Shown: one piece after another, positions 1-7,916 of the stretch
Position numbering within the stretch: position 1 is the stretch's first letter
How the letters are laid out: every line of letters begins with the position of its first letter
DNA from: Nephrocerus scutellatus
Lineage: Eukaryota > Arthropoda > Insecta > Diptera > Pipunculidae
DNA length: 64,000 nt
NCBI GenBank assembly: GCA_947095585.1
Contig: OX352766.1
Coordinates: forward strand, 18,962,939-19,026,938
Direction: 5' to 3'
Notes under the pieces: generated by a model
Seen by the model: only the letters and a program-made list of their open reading frames with translations
Told to the model about the DNA's origin: nothing
Database searches by the model: none
Program-made: the position numbers and the translations under genes

Positions 1-260
1 AAACAAAGTAGTATACCTTTCCGGCGGACACCCTAATTAAAGTTTTTTAAAATTGTATCTATTTTGACTTTGCAAATAAAATGCAATAAATGAAAAGGTT
101 TTTTTTTTAATATCGGCGCGACAGACCATGCGGTCCAAGGCCTGACTTCTCGCAACCATTTGTGTTGAGCATGCATATTTTTGCACACAAATGAAAAGGT
201 TTACTTTCTTCTAAATATGCCTTAAAAAAATACAAAAATAAAATAATAATCTATATAAAT
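1..260. other. AT-rich flank without a recognised gene
   Basis: I see no open frame of note and no recognised element here. A G/C-richer patch at about 112-175 stands out from the A/T background but matches nothing I know. Confidence 0.4.
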
Positions 261-1064
261 AAAAAACAACCCATAAAAATTAAAATTTTTCATCTAAATT
301 CTCTAATCGCAGAAATTGATATGGGAGCCGCTCGATCCTGGGCCATTTTTTTTTATTGTAGGAGAAAATCATCGAAACAAACATTTGACATCAGATGTTA
401 AAATTGAAAAAGCTCAGATCATTTTATTCTGAGCACTTAGAGCACGCTGAACTAATTTATGAAAACGCGAAATGACAGAATATTGCGAAAACTTGTTGTT
501 CTATCTGTAAGTTGATATCGACAACAACAAAAACAACATCAATAAAAATACAATTCAGTAAATAAGTAAGTAAGCTGATAAGCATAAAACATTTATGTCC
601 CGTTTCATTTGCTGGGTTCATTTGTGCGTGAGCTAAGATTTCTCTCTCTCTCTCCACCACCAAAACCATGCAGCGCAGCCGACTGCGCAGCACACACCGC
701 ACAAAGTCCATAAAGGGCGACGAATATCTGATGCCAGTATAGATATTTAAAAAATGTATAAGGGCCTTGCGGCCGAATCCGGGACCCGATCACTACCAAA
801 TTTTCGAAAAAGTATTGTTTATTGGGTATACACATGTGTGTAAAATTTGAAGAAAATCGGGTAAATTTTTTAAAATTTTTGTTTGGGAGCTCCGACTCCG
901 CAGCCCGATGGGCTAATAGAAAGTGTTGTCTCCGGAAATACACATGTGTGCAAAATTTCAATAAAATCGGGCCATGGGAAGTGGGTTAAAAATTGATCGC
1001 AAGAATCCACGACAGACGACCGACGACCCACGGGCAAGTGAAGTTAATATAGAGAATTTAAAAA
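261..1064 (+). repeat. Solo copy of the arm repeat (Harbinger-associated arm family)
   Basis: The copy starts with AACAACCCATAAAAATT and ends with GTTAATATAGAGAATTT. The same start and end recur at 41050-42063 and, inverted, at 42932-45385. It holds a TCTCTCTCTC run near 640-655 and two units of the internal repeat that carries ACACATGTGTG and AAAATCGGG. The motif AAATTCTCTA lies near the outer end and its complement TAGAGAATTT at the inner end, so one arm is itself bounded by short inverted motifs. ORFs in it are incidental. Confidence 0.75.
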
Positions 1065-1407
1065 TGAATGTTGCTAAGCGCAAAATTCGAGAACGGCTCG
1101 ACCAATTCGGCTAGTTTTTTTTCGTATACGGAAAGTTTTAATAAAGTGAAGTTTTTTTAGCTGTCAAACAGTTGACGTAAATTGTCAACGTAAATCTAAA
1201 CAAAACAAACGCGCGTTTGAATTATTTATGGTATACATTCAAGTTGATTAGACTGTATGAATATCAATTTATGCTTGTGACAAAAATAAATAAAGACAAT
1301 ATTATAGTAATAATTAATTCTTCTGTGCGTGGCGGTTCTTAGTTTTTTTTATATTTTCGCTTCTCTTCAAAACCAATTGTGTGTTTCGTGTGATTACGTT
1401 TAGACCC
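1065..1407. other. AT-rich stretch ahead of the Helitron coding remnant
   Basis: No coding region. It may contain the 5' end of the Helitron, because the Helitron N-terminal reading frame starts at 1408, but I could not place a convincing 5' TC terminus. Confidence 0.3.
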
Positions 1408-1770
1408 ATGCCGCCAAAACGTGGGCGCATTAATTTGGGTCGAAGAACTCGAAATGCTACAAACCAAGCAAATTTTCAATCTAATCGGACTACAGAACAA
1501 CGCGTCGTCTTCGAACTGCCTCCAATGTTTCACGTACGATGTTTCAATTGACTACAGTTCCTACGAATGCGCTGCTATTGGACCTATGAACTTAGTTTGC
1601 CCATATTGTAAGGCTTTGAAATACAAAAATGAAGCAAATGGATTGTGTTGCGCAAATGGAAAAGTGAAATTAGCGCCATTGGTTCCACCACCAGAGCCAT
1701 TGTACTCATTGGTTTCAGGTACTGGAACTGATTCTATACATTTCCTTACAAACATACCAAAATATAACAA
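1408..1770 (+). pseudogene. Helitron RepHel N-terminal fragment
   Basis: The frame starting at 1408 reads MPPKRGRINLGRRTRNA, the usual start of insect Helitron Rep/helicase proteins. It hits a stop near 1548. A second frame then continues with a cysteine-rich module (CPYCKAL...CC..GKV, about 1600-1680) followed by PLVPPPEPLYSL and a F.TNIPKYN motif, which in Helitron proteins precede the Rep domain. The Rep catalytic HUH motif is absent. The fragment ends at 1770, where the truncated LTR starts. It is therefore a frameshifted remnant. The family call rests on my memory of these motifs and is fairly secure; the exact subfamily is not. Confidence 0.7.
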
Positions 1771-2031
1771 CTGCACGCACGAAGAAAAAATTAACAAGTG
1801 CTAATCGAATCATGCATGGCAACACAGCGCATGCATGCAAATAAATACAGCATAGCAACTCAACACGTGCATGCAAACAAGTATGTACGAAGTAACGGAG
1901 GTGAGAAAATGCGAAATGGAAAAAACCCAAGCGATCTGTTGCAAGATAAAACCACCAACAACACGAGAGAGATGAGAGGACTACAAAGCTGCAAGCCTAC
2001 AAAAAGGCAAAGACAACCAAGAGGCAAAGAT

Positions 2032-2080
2032 TATAAAAGGATTTACACATGAAGAATTGTTCTCTTTGGTCTGCATCAGT
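2032..2080 (+). promoter_or_regulatory. LTR promoter: TATA box and initiator-like TCAGT
   Basis: A TATAAAAGG box at 2032-2040 is followed by TCAGT at 2076-2080, similar to the arthropod initiator. Their spacing (about 45 bp) is longer than the usual 30 bp, so transcription could instead start nearer 2063. The same sequence is in the 3' LTR. Function is inferred from sequence only. Confidence 0.45.
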
Positions 2081-2353
2081 GAGACTGTTCACTTCAACAG
2101 TGGGACACCAAAAACGGTAAGTGAACAGTGAAAAATTAAAACGCCTCGAGGAGATATCAGCAGCATCGGCAACTACCGGAAATTGACACAAAAGTATTTA
2201 CCGTAAGCGAGACACCCGAACAACATAATTTACAAGAACTACCCACGAAGCTAGAGACGGAGGAATTTTAAAGGCGTGGTACAGGACAATTAACGTTGGT
2301 CGGCGCTGGAATCAGGTTAGCCAAATTCCCCAGTAGTACTAGTAGTTTAGAAT

Positions 2354-2823
2354 CCCCTTTCTTTGTCTCGAGACTCTGGCGGGCCTTATATGACTCCATC
2401 TCGAGACTCTGAAAACCTCGATAGGGAGAGATTCCCCTTGTTAGATAGAAACCCTTCGAACTCAGGACTCTGGCGGGCCTTATAGGACTCCATCTTGAGT
2501 TTCGATTCTCGTAGGGCCGAGTTTTTCCCATTTAGTAGAAAGTGAACAGTGAAAGATCTGCCTCTCTCTATTAAATCTAGTTCAGAAACCCCTTTCTTTG
2601 TCTCGAGACTCTGGCGGGCCTTATAGGACTCCATCTCGAGACTCTGAAAACCTCGATAGGGAGAGATTCCCCTTGTTAGATAGAAACCCTTCGAACTCAG
2701 GACTCTGGCGGGCCTTATAAGACTCCATCTTGAGTTTCGATCTCTCGTAGGGCCGAGTTTTCCCATTTAGCGGGGAGCGGGGTGGTGAAAGACCTGCTCC
2801 TTCCGACTAAATCCCGTAGGGAC
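2354..2823 (+). repeat. 235-bp tandem duplication inside the LTR
   Basis: Two copies of a ~235-bp unit start at 2354 and 2589, each beginning CCCCTTTCTTTGTCTCGAG and carrying CTCTGGCGGGCCTTATA twice. The second copy diverges after about 2760. The unit also occurs in the 3' LTR, where the second copy is cut short at 10315. Minus-strand ORFs here are shadows of the repeat. Confidence 0.85.
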
Positions 2824-3018
2824 AAATTCCCCTGGAGTGCGAACCAAAGTTTCTTGCCCGTATCACGTCGTTACGAGACCCGAGTCAGCGGCCAAGAAAC
2901 CATGCGTGACGGCAGAAGAACAAGGAGAAACCAGCCGAAACAATCATTAAATCAAATCAAAGGAAAGCAATTTAATAATTATAATATATAATAATATTCA
3001 ACTAAATTTTACGGAGTC

Positions 3019-3024
3019 AATAAA
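3019..3024 (+). terminator. AATAAA polyadenylation signal in the 5' LTR
   Basis: An AATAAA lies 94 bp before the LTR end. The matching copy at 10466 in the 3' LTR would be the one that ends the element's transcript. Confidence 0.55.
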
Positions 3025-3120
3025 GAAATAATTTTGTAACGAAAACAACGGCTTATTAGTTAATAGGCAAACGACCCTGGACGCCGGCGAGCGTACCCCG
3101 GCAATTTACCTCGTTACAAA

Positions 3121-3138
3121 TGGCGCCCGAACAGGGAC
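3121..3138 (+). other. Primer binding site (tRNA-Lys type)
   Basis: TGGCGCCCGAACAGGGAC lies two bases after the 5' LTR. This is the 18-base sequence complementary to the 3' end of tRNA-Lys(UUU), the primer site also used by lentiviruses. It shows that reverse transcription of this element was primed by tRNA-Lys, and it fixes the LTR boundary. Confidence 0.9.
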
Positions 3139-3291
3139 TCCGTTAAAGAAAAAAAAAACCCCAAGTCAAGTTTTACAAAAACAAAAATAACACATAACTT
3201 AATAATAGGCAGTATAATAAGAAAAAAAATAATCTAAATCGACGGCAGAGAGTGTAAAACTTGAGGAAAATCTAGCAAAGAATACCCCAAA

Positions 3292-4458
3292 ATGGTAAAA
3301 ACAAGTTGGGTCTACGAGCTGAAAAAGGGAGAACTTGCGGTACTTGCGGAAGAATTCGGCTTGGAAGCAAGTGGTACAGTTGAGGAATTGCGTAAACGGT
3401 TTTCGGCCCTCATCAACAGCGAAAGCCTTACAGAAGATCAAATAGCCCGCCTGAAGGAACTAGAGGTACGTGGCGCGCGAACTCCTTCGCCGATCTCACC
3501 TATAACGGGACCAGCGTGTCTAGAAATGCCGAAGTCATCAAGGGAGAGTCCAATAAAAATCGCCCCAAACGAACGTACATCGCCGATCCCACCGCTTACG
3601 GGACCAGCGTGCTTAGAAGCACCGAAGCCATCCAGGGAGAGCCAAACAAAATTTGTTTCAAATGAACGTACATCCCAATACCCTGCACTCATCGACCAAG
3701 TGAGAAAGTGGTCAGTGAAATACGACGGCGGAAAGGAACCGCTGGCATTTGTTGAACGCGTGGAGGAGCTGGCTTATGTGTATAATCTGGACAAGGACTT
3801 GTTGCCTCGAACAATGCCTGAGCTGTTACGCGATCGTGCGCTGGCTTGGTACAGGAACAACAACCGACAGTGGCAGCGATGGAGCGATTTCAAAAGGGAC
3901 TTTATGAAATGTTTTCTCCCGAACCGTTATTTAGAACGATTGGAAGATGACATCCGACAACGGCACCAAAAACCTCGCGAGTGTTTCAAAGACTTCGTCC
4001 TCGCCCTCCAAACACTGATGCGCCACGCCAACTACACCGATGAACAACGGCTAGATCGCATATTCGAGAACGCCTTGCAGGAGTATCAGCTATACATACG
4101 CCGTAGAGATTTCCATCACCTGGAAGAGTTGATAGAAATGGCCGAGGATTTCGAGAGGATTCGGGGAAACAAAGACCCAGTTGCGGCCACACACAGACGC
4201 AGCCCACAGCCGATACACTGTGGAATTACACCAGACGCCGAGTTTCTCACTAACCCACGAACAGCATGCCGCCGATGTGGCCAACAGAGGCATTTCCACA
4301 GAGATTGCAAATACGAGACGCTACTTTTTTGCTGGGAATGTGGCCGGAGGAATGTTCGCACTAAAGACTGTTGTAGGTTAAACGCGGGAAACGGAAGAGG
4401 GGACCGGAACGAGCGGGGCACATCCGGACCTCAGACACCCATGCCTCGAAGACAGTAG
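3292..4458 (+). CDS. gag: Gag protein of gypsy-type LTR retrotransposon
   Basis: The 388-residue ORF begins 154 bp after the primer site. Residues about 1-45 resemble a SAP/HeH-like DNA-binding helix pair. Residues about 75-120 contain two imperfect Pro-rich repeats ending in TGPACLE. Residues about 130-285 form a retrotransposon Gag capsid domain (DRALAWYRN, FKRDFMKCFLP, RQRHQKPRECFKDFV). A zinc knuckle CRRCGQQRHFHRDC (C-X2-C-X4-H-X4-C) lies near residue 325. A second Cys cluster, CWECGRRNVRTKDC, has the same spacing but Val where the His should be. Gag would form the particle that packages element RNA in the cytoplasm. The ORF is open throughout; the stop TAG is at 4456. Confidence in the assignment is high; that it is functional is inferred. 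Confidence 0.92.
   Translation: MVKTSWVYELKKGELAVLAEEFGLEASGTVEELRKRFSALINSESLTEDQIARLKELEVRGARTPSPISPITGPACLEMPKSSRESPIKIAPNERTSPIPPLTGPACLEAPKPSRESQTKFVSNERTSQYPALIDQVRKWSVKYDGGKEPLAFVERVEELAYVYNLDKDLLPRTMPELLRDRALAWYRNNNRQWQRWSDFKRDFMKCFLPNRYLERLEDDIRQRHQKPRECFKDFVLALQTLMRHANYTDEQRLDRIFENALQEYQLYIRRRDFHHLEELIEMAEDFERIRGNKDPVAATHRRSPQPIHCGITPDAEFLTNPRTACRRCGQQRHFHRDCKYETLLFCWECGRRNVRTKDCCRLNAGNGRGDRNERGTSGPQTPMPRRQ
4377..4383 (+). promoter_or_regulatory. Predicted -1 ribosomal frameshift site GTTAAAC
   Basis: In the gag frame the heptamer reads G TTA AAC, the X-XXY-YYZ pattern, and GUUAAAC is a known slippery site in equine arteritis virus. The pol frame is -1 relative to gag and becomes open exactly at 4377, just after a TAG at 4374-4376. 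The gag/pol overlap runs from 4377 to 4458. A slip here keeps the first zinc knuckle in the fusion product. No downstream pseudoknot was computed. Confidence 0.6.
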
Positions 4459-4484
4459 AATTACTCAAGCAAGACGCGAGCCGG

Positions 4485-7400
4485 GTGTACGCGCATGTAA
4501 CCCTCAACGGTACACCGGCGATCGCAACCATAGACACGGGGGCAACACGAAGTTTTGCTAGTGAAGAGTTCATCAAAAAGCGGGGACAGTTCCAGACCAA
4601 ACCACGACCGACAAAAATAATTGCTCGTATGGCCGACGGAACTCCGAGGGAAATTTACAACTGCATTGATGTCGAAGTGAAACTAGGAACCGCACGATGT
4701 CAAACTACTTTTCTAGTACTACCAGGAGCGATAGACGACGTGCTGCTGGGAATGGACTGTCTAGCTCAAATTGGACTTGTCATGAGCTGCGGAGGTTCAT
4801 CCCTCTCAGTAGATAACACCAGTGGAAGCAGATTTCAGGAAGGAGTCACCAAGCTTACCATGGTCTCGTTAGATAACACCAGTGGAAGCAGATTTCAGGA
4901 AGGAGTCACCAAGCTTACCATGGTCCCGTTAGATAACACCAGTGGAAGCAGATTTCAAGGTGGAGTCACCAAGCTTACCATGGTCAGGAACATAGAGGAT
5001 GAAGGCGAGTTAATCAAGTCATTCTTAGATGAGGAATTGCCCAAGTTTGAGAGGTTACAAGGAACGACAGTCATAGCCAGCCACAAAATCATATTGTCTG
5101 ATGATCGCCCCGTTAAACAACGGTACTTTCCCAAGAATCCAGCAATGCAGGTGATAATCAACGCGGAAGTCGACGAGTTATTAAGCAAAGGATGTATTGA
5201 GCCATCGCACAGCCCTTACAGCGCCCCTATTGTGCTAGTACGAAAGAAGACAGGAAAGTGGAGGCTTTGCATCGACTACCGACAGCTTAATTCCAAGTCT
5301 GTCCCAGATGCATACCCACTACCCAGAATCAACCACATCCTAGACAAGCTGAGGAATGCAAAATATATCAGCAGTCTGGACCTAAAAAATGGTTACTGGC
5401 AAATCCCGATGCACGAAGAAAGCAAACAGTTCACAGCATTCACAGTTCCGGCTCGTGGATTATTTCAGTGGCGGGTCATGCCATTTGGCCTACACTCAGC
5501 GCCCGCCACCTTTCAACGAGCGCTAGATCAGGTAATTGGCTCCGACATGGAACCCCACGCATTTGCCTATTTGGACGATATCATCGTGGTTGGAAATACG
5601 TTAGAGCACCACATGCAGAATCTGAGGGAAGTCTTTCGGCGATTGCGAGCAGCAAACCTCAAGATTAATCTAGAAAAGTGTGAGTTCTTTAAAAAAGAGC
5701 TTAAATACCTCGGACACGTCGTTAGCGAAGAAGGAATCCACACAGACCCGGAGAAAGTAGCCGCTATACGGGAACTGCAACCACCAAAGAATGTTCGGGA
5801 GCTGCGCCGCTGCTTGGGAATCGCTTCGTGGTACAGGCGTTTCGTACCAGAATTTTCCAACGTTGTCCACCCACTCACACGTCTGCTCAAGAAGGGAAAA
5901 CATTGGAAGTGGACGGAACAAGAGCAAGAGGCTTTCGAGAGACTCAAATTGAGGCTCACAGAGGCACCTGTACTGGCATGCCCAGACTTTACCCAAAAGT
6001 TCACCCTACAAACCGACGCCAGCGACTATGGTTTGGGTGCGGTATTTACGCAAGAGGTAAATGGCCACGAGCAAGTGATCGCCTATGCCAGCCGTCACCT
6101 GAATAAAGCCGAAATCAACTACTCCCCAACAGAGAAGGAATGCCTAGCGATCGTATGGGGGATCAGAAAAATGAGGCCCTACCTGGAAGGTTACAGGTTC
6201 AGCGTAGTTACGGACCATCTTTCTCTTAAGTGGCTCAACTCGATCGAAAGCCCCGCAGGACGTATCGCACGATGGGCATTGGAACTACAGCAATACAGCT
6301 TCGACATCCAATACCGCAGAGGTAAGCTTAACGTGATTGCTGACGCTCTGTCGCGACAACCCCTAGAAGTATTCGCCAGGGTGGCCGATACTCCGCCCGA
6401 ACGACAGGAATGTGGCTGGATCAAGCGGAAGATAGCGAAAACACTAGAGAAACCAGAGAAATTTCCGGACTATACTATGCAAAATGGACAGCTGTACCGT
6501 CACATACACAGACAAGCGGGCGATGACGATTGTGCCCCATGGAAGCTCTGTGTGCCGACCCATTGTCGTGACAGGGTGATGCGTGAGAACCATGACGATG
6601 CAACAGCTGGACACATGGGTGTTCGGAAGACGACGGAGAGAGTATGCGGCAGGTACTATTGGCCAGGGATGTTTCGCGATATCCGGCGACACGTCAACAA
6701 ATGCCAAGTCTGTCAACGCTTTAAGCCGGGTCAGCAGCATCCAGCAGGAAAAATGCTGACGCAGGTACCAGAAGAACCTTGGTCGATATTGTGCGCAGAC
6801 TTCATGGGACCCTTCCCTCGCTCAAAACATGGCAACACTATGCTACTGGTTTTCTTCGACAAGTTCTCCAAATGGACAGAGCTGATACCACTACGCACAG
6901 CCACAGCAGAAGGAGTGCAAAAGGCCTTCAGGGAACGTGTCCTGGCACGATTTGGCATTCCTAAGGTTCTTGTTACCGATAATGGAACCCAATTCACAGC
7001 TCGAGGTTTCCAAAGATTTATGCGCGAGATGGGAACTCGACAGCAATTTACTGCACCCTATACGCCACAAGAGAACCCAACAGAAAGGACCAACCGGACA
7101 GTCAAAATGATCATTGCACAACTCCTGGGTGCCGACCAACGGCTTTGGGATGAGAAGCTTCCAGAAATAATGCTGGCGATAAACACTGCGAAGTCTGAAA
7201 CAACCGGATTCAGCCCAGCTTTCTTGTTACAAGGACGCGAGCCACGGCTCCCAAAAACCTTGTACGACGAAGTGACCCCTGCTACAGTAACGATGGAAAC
7301 GACAGTGACACCGGCAAACAAGGCTTTACGCCTGCGAGAGGTGTTCCAAATTGTGCGGCATAATATGGAGCGGGCAGCACAAGACCAGGCAAGACATTAT

Positions 7401-7490
7401 AACTTGCGAAGGCGTCCTTGGGCCCCATCGATAGGACAGATGGTCCTATCGCGAAACTGGCACCAAACTATGAAGGACCATACCGCATAG
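4485..7490 (+). CDS. pol: Pol polyprotein: protease, reverse transcriptase, RNase H, integrase
   Basis: The frame is open from 4377; the codon at 4485 is GTG and is not a real start, since translation probably comes from a gag frameshift. Order of domains: retropepsin (IDTGA, residue about 19); a linker with three 20-residue repeats; reverse transcriptase with LDLKNGYWQI and YLDDIIVV; RNase H with TDASDYGLGAV and TDHLSLKWL; integrase with an HHCC zinc domain (HDDATAGH...CQVCQRF) and the DDE core (ADFMGPF, VTDNGTQF, ENPTERTNR). This is Ty3/gypsy (Metaviridae) order. The integrase tail is broken: the frame ends at 7490 after a small deletion, and the expected C-terminal motif (EGPYRI, HVSDVK) continues in another frame with a TGA. 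Catalytic residues of the four enzymes are present. Confidence 0.93.
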   Translation: MYAHVTLNGTPAIATIDTGATRSFASEEFIKKRGQFQTKPRPTKIIARMADGTPREIYNCIDVEVKLGTARCQTTFLVLPGAIDDVLLGMDCLAQIGLVMSCGGSSLSVDNTSGSRFQEGVTKLTMVSLDNTSGSRFQEGVTKLTMVPLDNTSGSRFQGGVTKLTMVRNIEDEGELIKSFLDEELPKFERLQGTTVIASHKIILSDDRPVKQRYFPKNPAMQVIINAEVDELLSKGCIEPSHSPYSAPIVLVRKKTGKWRLCIDYRQLNSKSVPDAYPLPRINHILDKLRNAKYISSLDLKNGYWQIPMHEESKQFTAFTVPARGLFQWRVMPFGLHSAPATFQRALDQVIGSDMEPHAFAYLDDIIVVGNTLEHHMQNLREVFRRLRAANLKINLEKCEFFKKELKYLGHVVSEEGIHTDPEKVAAIRELQPPKNVRELRRCLGIASWYRRFVPEFSNVVHPLTRLLKKGKHWKWTEQEQEAFERLKLRLTEAPVLACPDFTQKFTLQTDASDYGLGAVFTQEVNGHEQVIAYASRHLNKAEINYSPTEKECLAIVWGIRKMRPYLEGYRFSVVTDHLSLKWLNSIESPAGRIARWALELQQYSFDIQYRRGKLNVIADALSRQPLEVFARVADTPPERQECGWIKRKIAKTLEKPEKFPDYTMQNGQLYRHIHRQAGDDDCAPWKLCVPTHCRDRVMRENHDDATAGHMGVRKTTERVCGRYYWPGMFRDIRRHVNKCQVCQRFKPGQQHPAGKMLTQVPEEPWSILCADFMGPFPRSKHGNTMLLVFFDKFSKWTELIPLRTATAEGVQKAFRERVLARFGIPKVLVTDNGTQFTARGFQRFMREMGTRQQFTAPYTPQENPTERTNRTVKMIIAQLLGADQRLWDEKLPEIMLAINTAKSETTGFSPAFLLQGREPRLPKTLYDEVTPATVTMETTVTPANKALRLREVFQIVRHNMERAAQDQARHYNLRRRPWAPSIGQMVLSRNWHQTMKDHTA
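4810..4989 (+). repeat. Three 60-bp tandem repeats in the protease-RT linker
   Basis: Units start at 4810, 4870 and 4930; each encodes 20 residues of the form LDNTSGSRFQ.GVTKLTMV. The first two are nearly identical and the third differs at a few bases (CAAGGTGG for CAGGAAGG). The repeat keeps the pol frame. It lies between the retropepsin and the reverse transcriptase, a region that tolerates length change. Confidence 0.95.
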
Positions 7491-7916
7491 AATCCTTCAA
7501 ATCACCAGTAATCCTAGTGCTAACCAAGGAAGGAGGGAGAAAGGAGTGAACCGCTCATGTCAGCGACGTGAAGATATACCACGGATCACCGCCGAGCCAC
7601 CAAGAACAGAAGACATGTAAGTTCGATGCCACGGAATATGTTAGTAAGGCACGCAACCAAAAATAAATCACAAGCACCGCTATTTCTACACCAAATCACG
7701 AGAACCGCTATTTTCACACCAAGATCACAGAAATGAAGTTCCACAACGTGTAAGAAGGGGAAAGCAAATATCTTTAGTCAACGAGCGACGTGGCATTAAA
7801 AATCACTCTAGTTAATAGTCTCGTGGTGAACAGACGTGTGCGGTGACTAACTACAAAGAAAAAAAAACAACAACTAAACAAGATAAAATAATAAACAAAT
7901 AAACACTACAGAAACT
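7448..7916 (+). other. Broken integrase tail and spacer before the third ORF
   Basis: From 7448 an alternative frame reads KLAPNYEGPYRIESFKSPV and later HVSDVKIYHG, the chromodomain-like tail typical of gypsy integrases, with one TGA at about 7547. So pol lost its natural C-terminus through a small frame-changing deletion near 7440. The following spacer has a 28-bp near-duplicate (ATCAC.AG.ACCGCTATTT at about 7667 and 7695) and is A/C-rich. I see no convincing splice acceptor for a subgenomic mRNA, though ACTACAG ends five bases before the next ATG. Confidence 0.6.

Larger units (their letters stand above)
1773..3118 (+). repeat. 5' LTR of the gypsy element, truncated at its start
   Basis: This segment aligns with the 3' LTR (9360-10565) at near identity. 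About ten substitutions are visible over roughly 1.2 kb. It lacks the first 122 bp of the LTR, including the TGTAACGA terminus, and Helitron sequence sits there instead. It ends in CTCGTTACA at 3118, two bases before the primer binding site. It carries 148 bp (2729-2876) that the 3' LTR replaces with 8 bp. Confidence 0.9.

Noticed and set aside
2268..2766. Minus-strand ORFs in the LTR (also at 9855-10390)
   Set aside because: They follow the 235-bp LTR repeat and occur in both LTRs; no recognised domain.
4485..4487. GTG as translation start of pol
   Set aside because: The frame is open upstream to 4377 and overlaps gag; a -1 frameshift is the usual route in this group.
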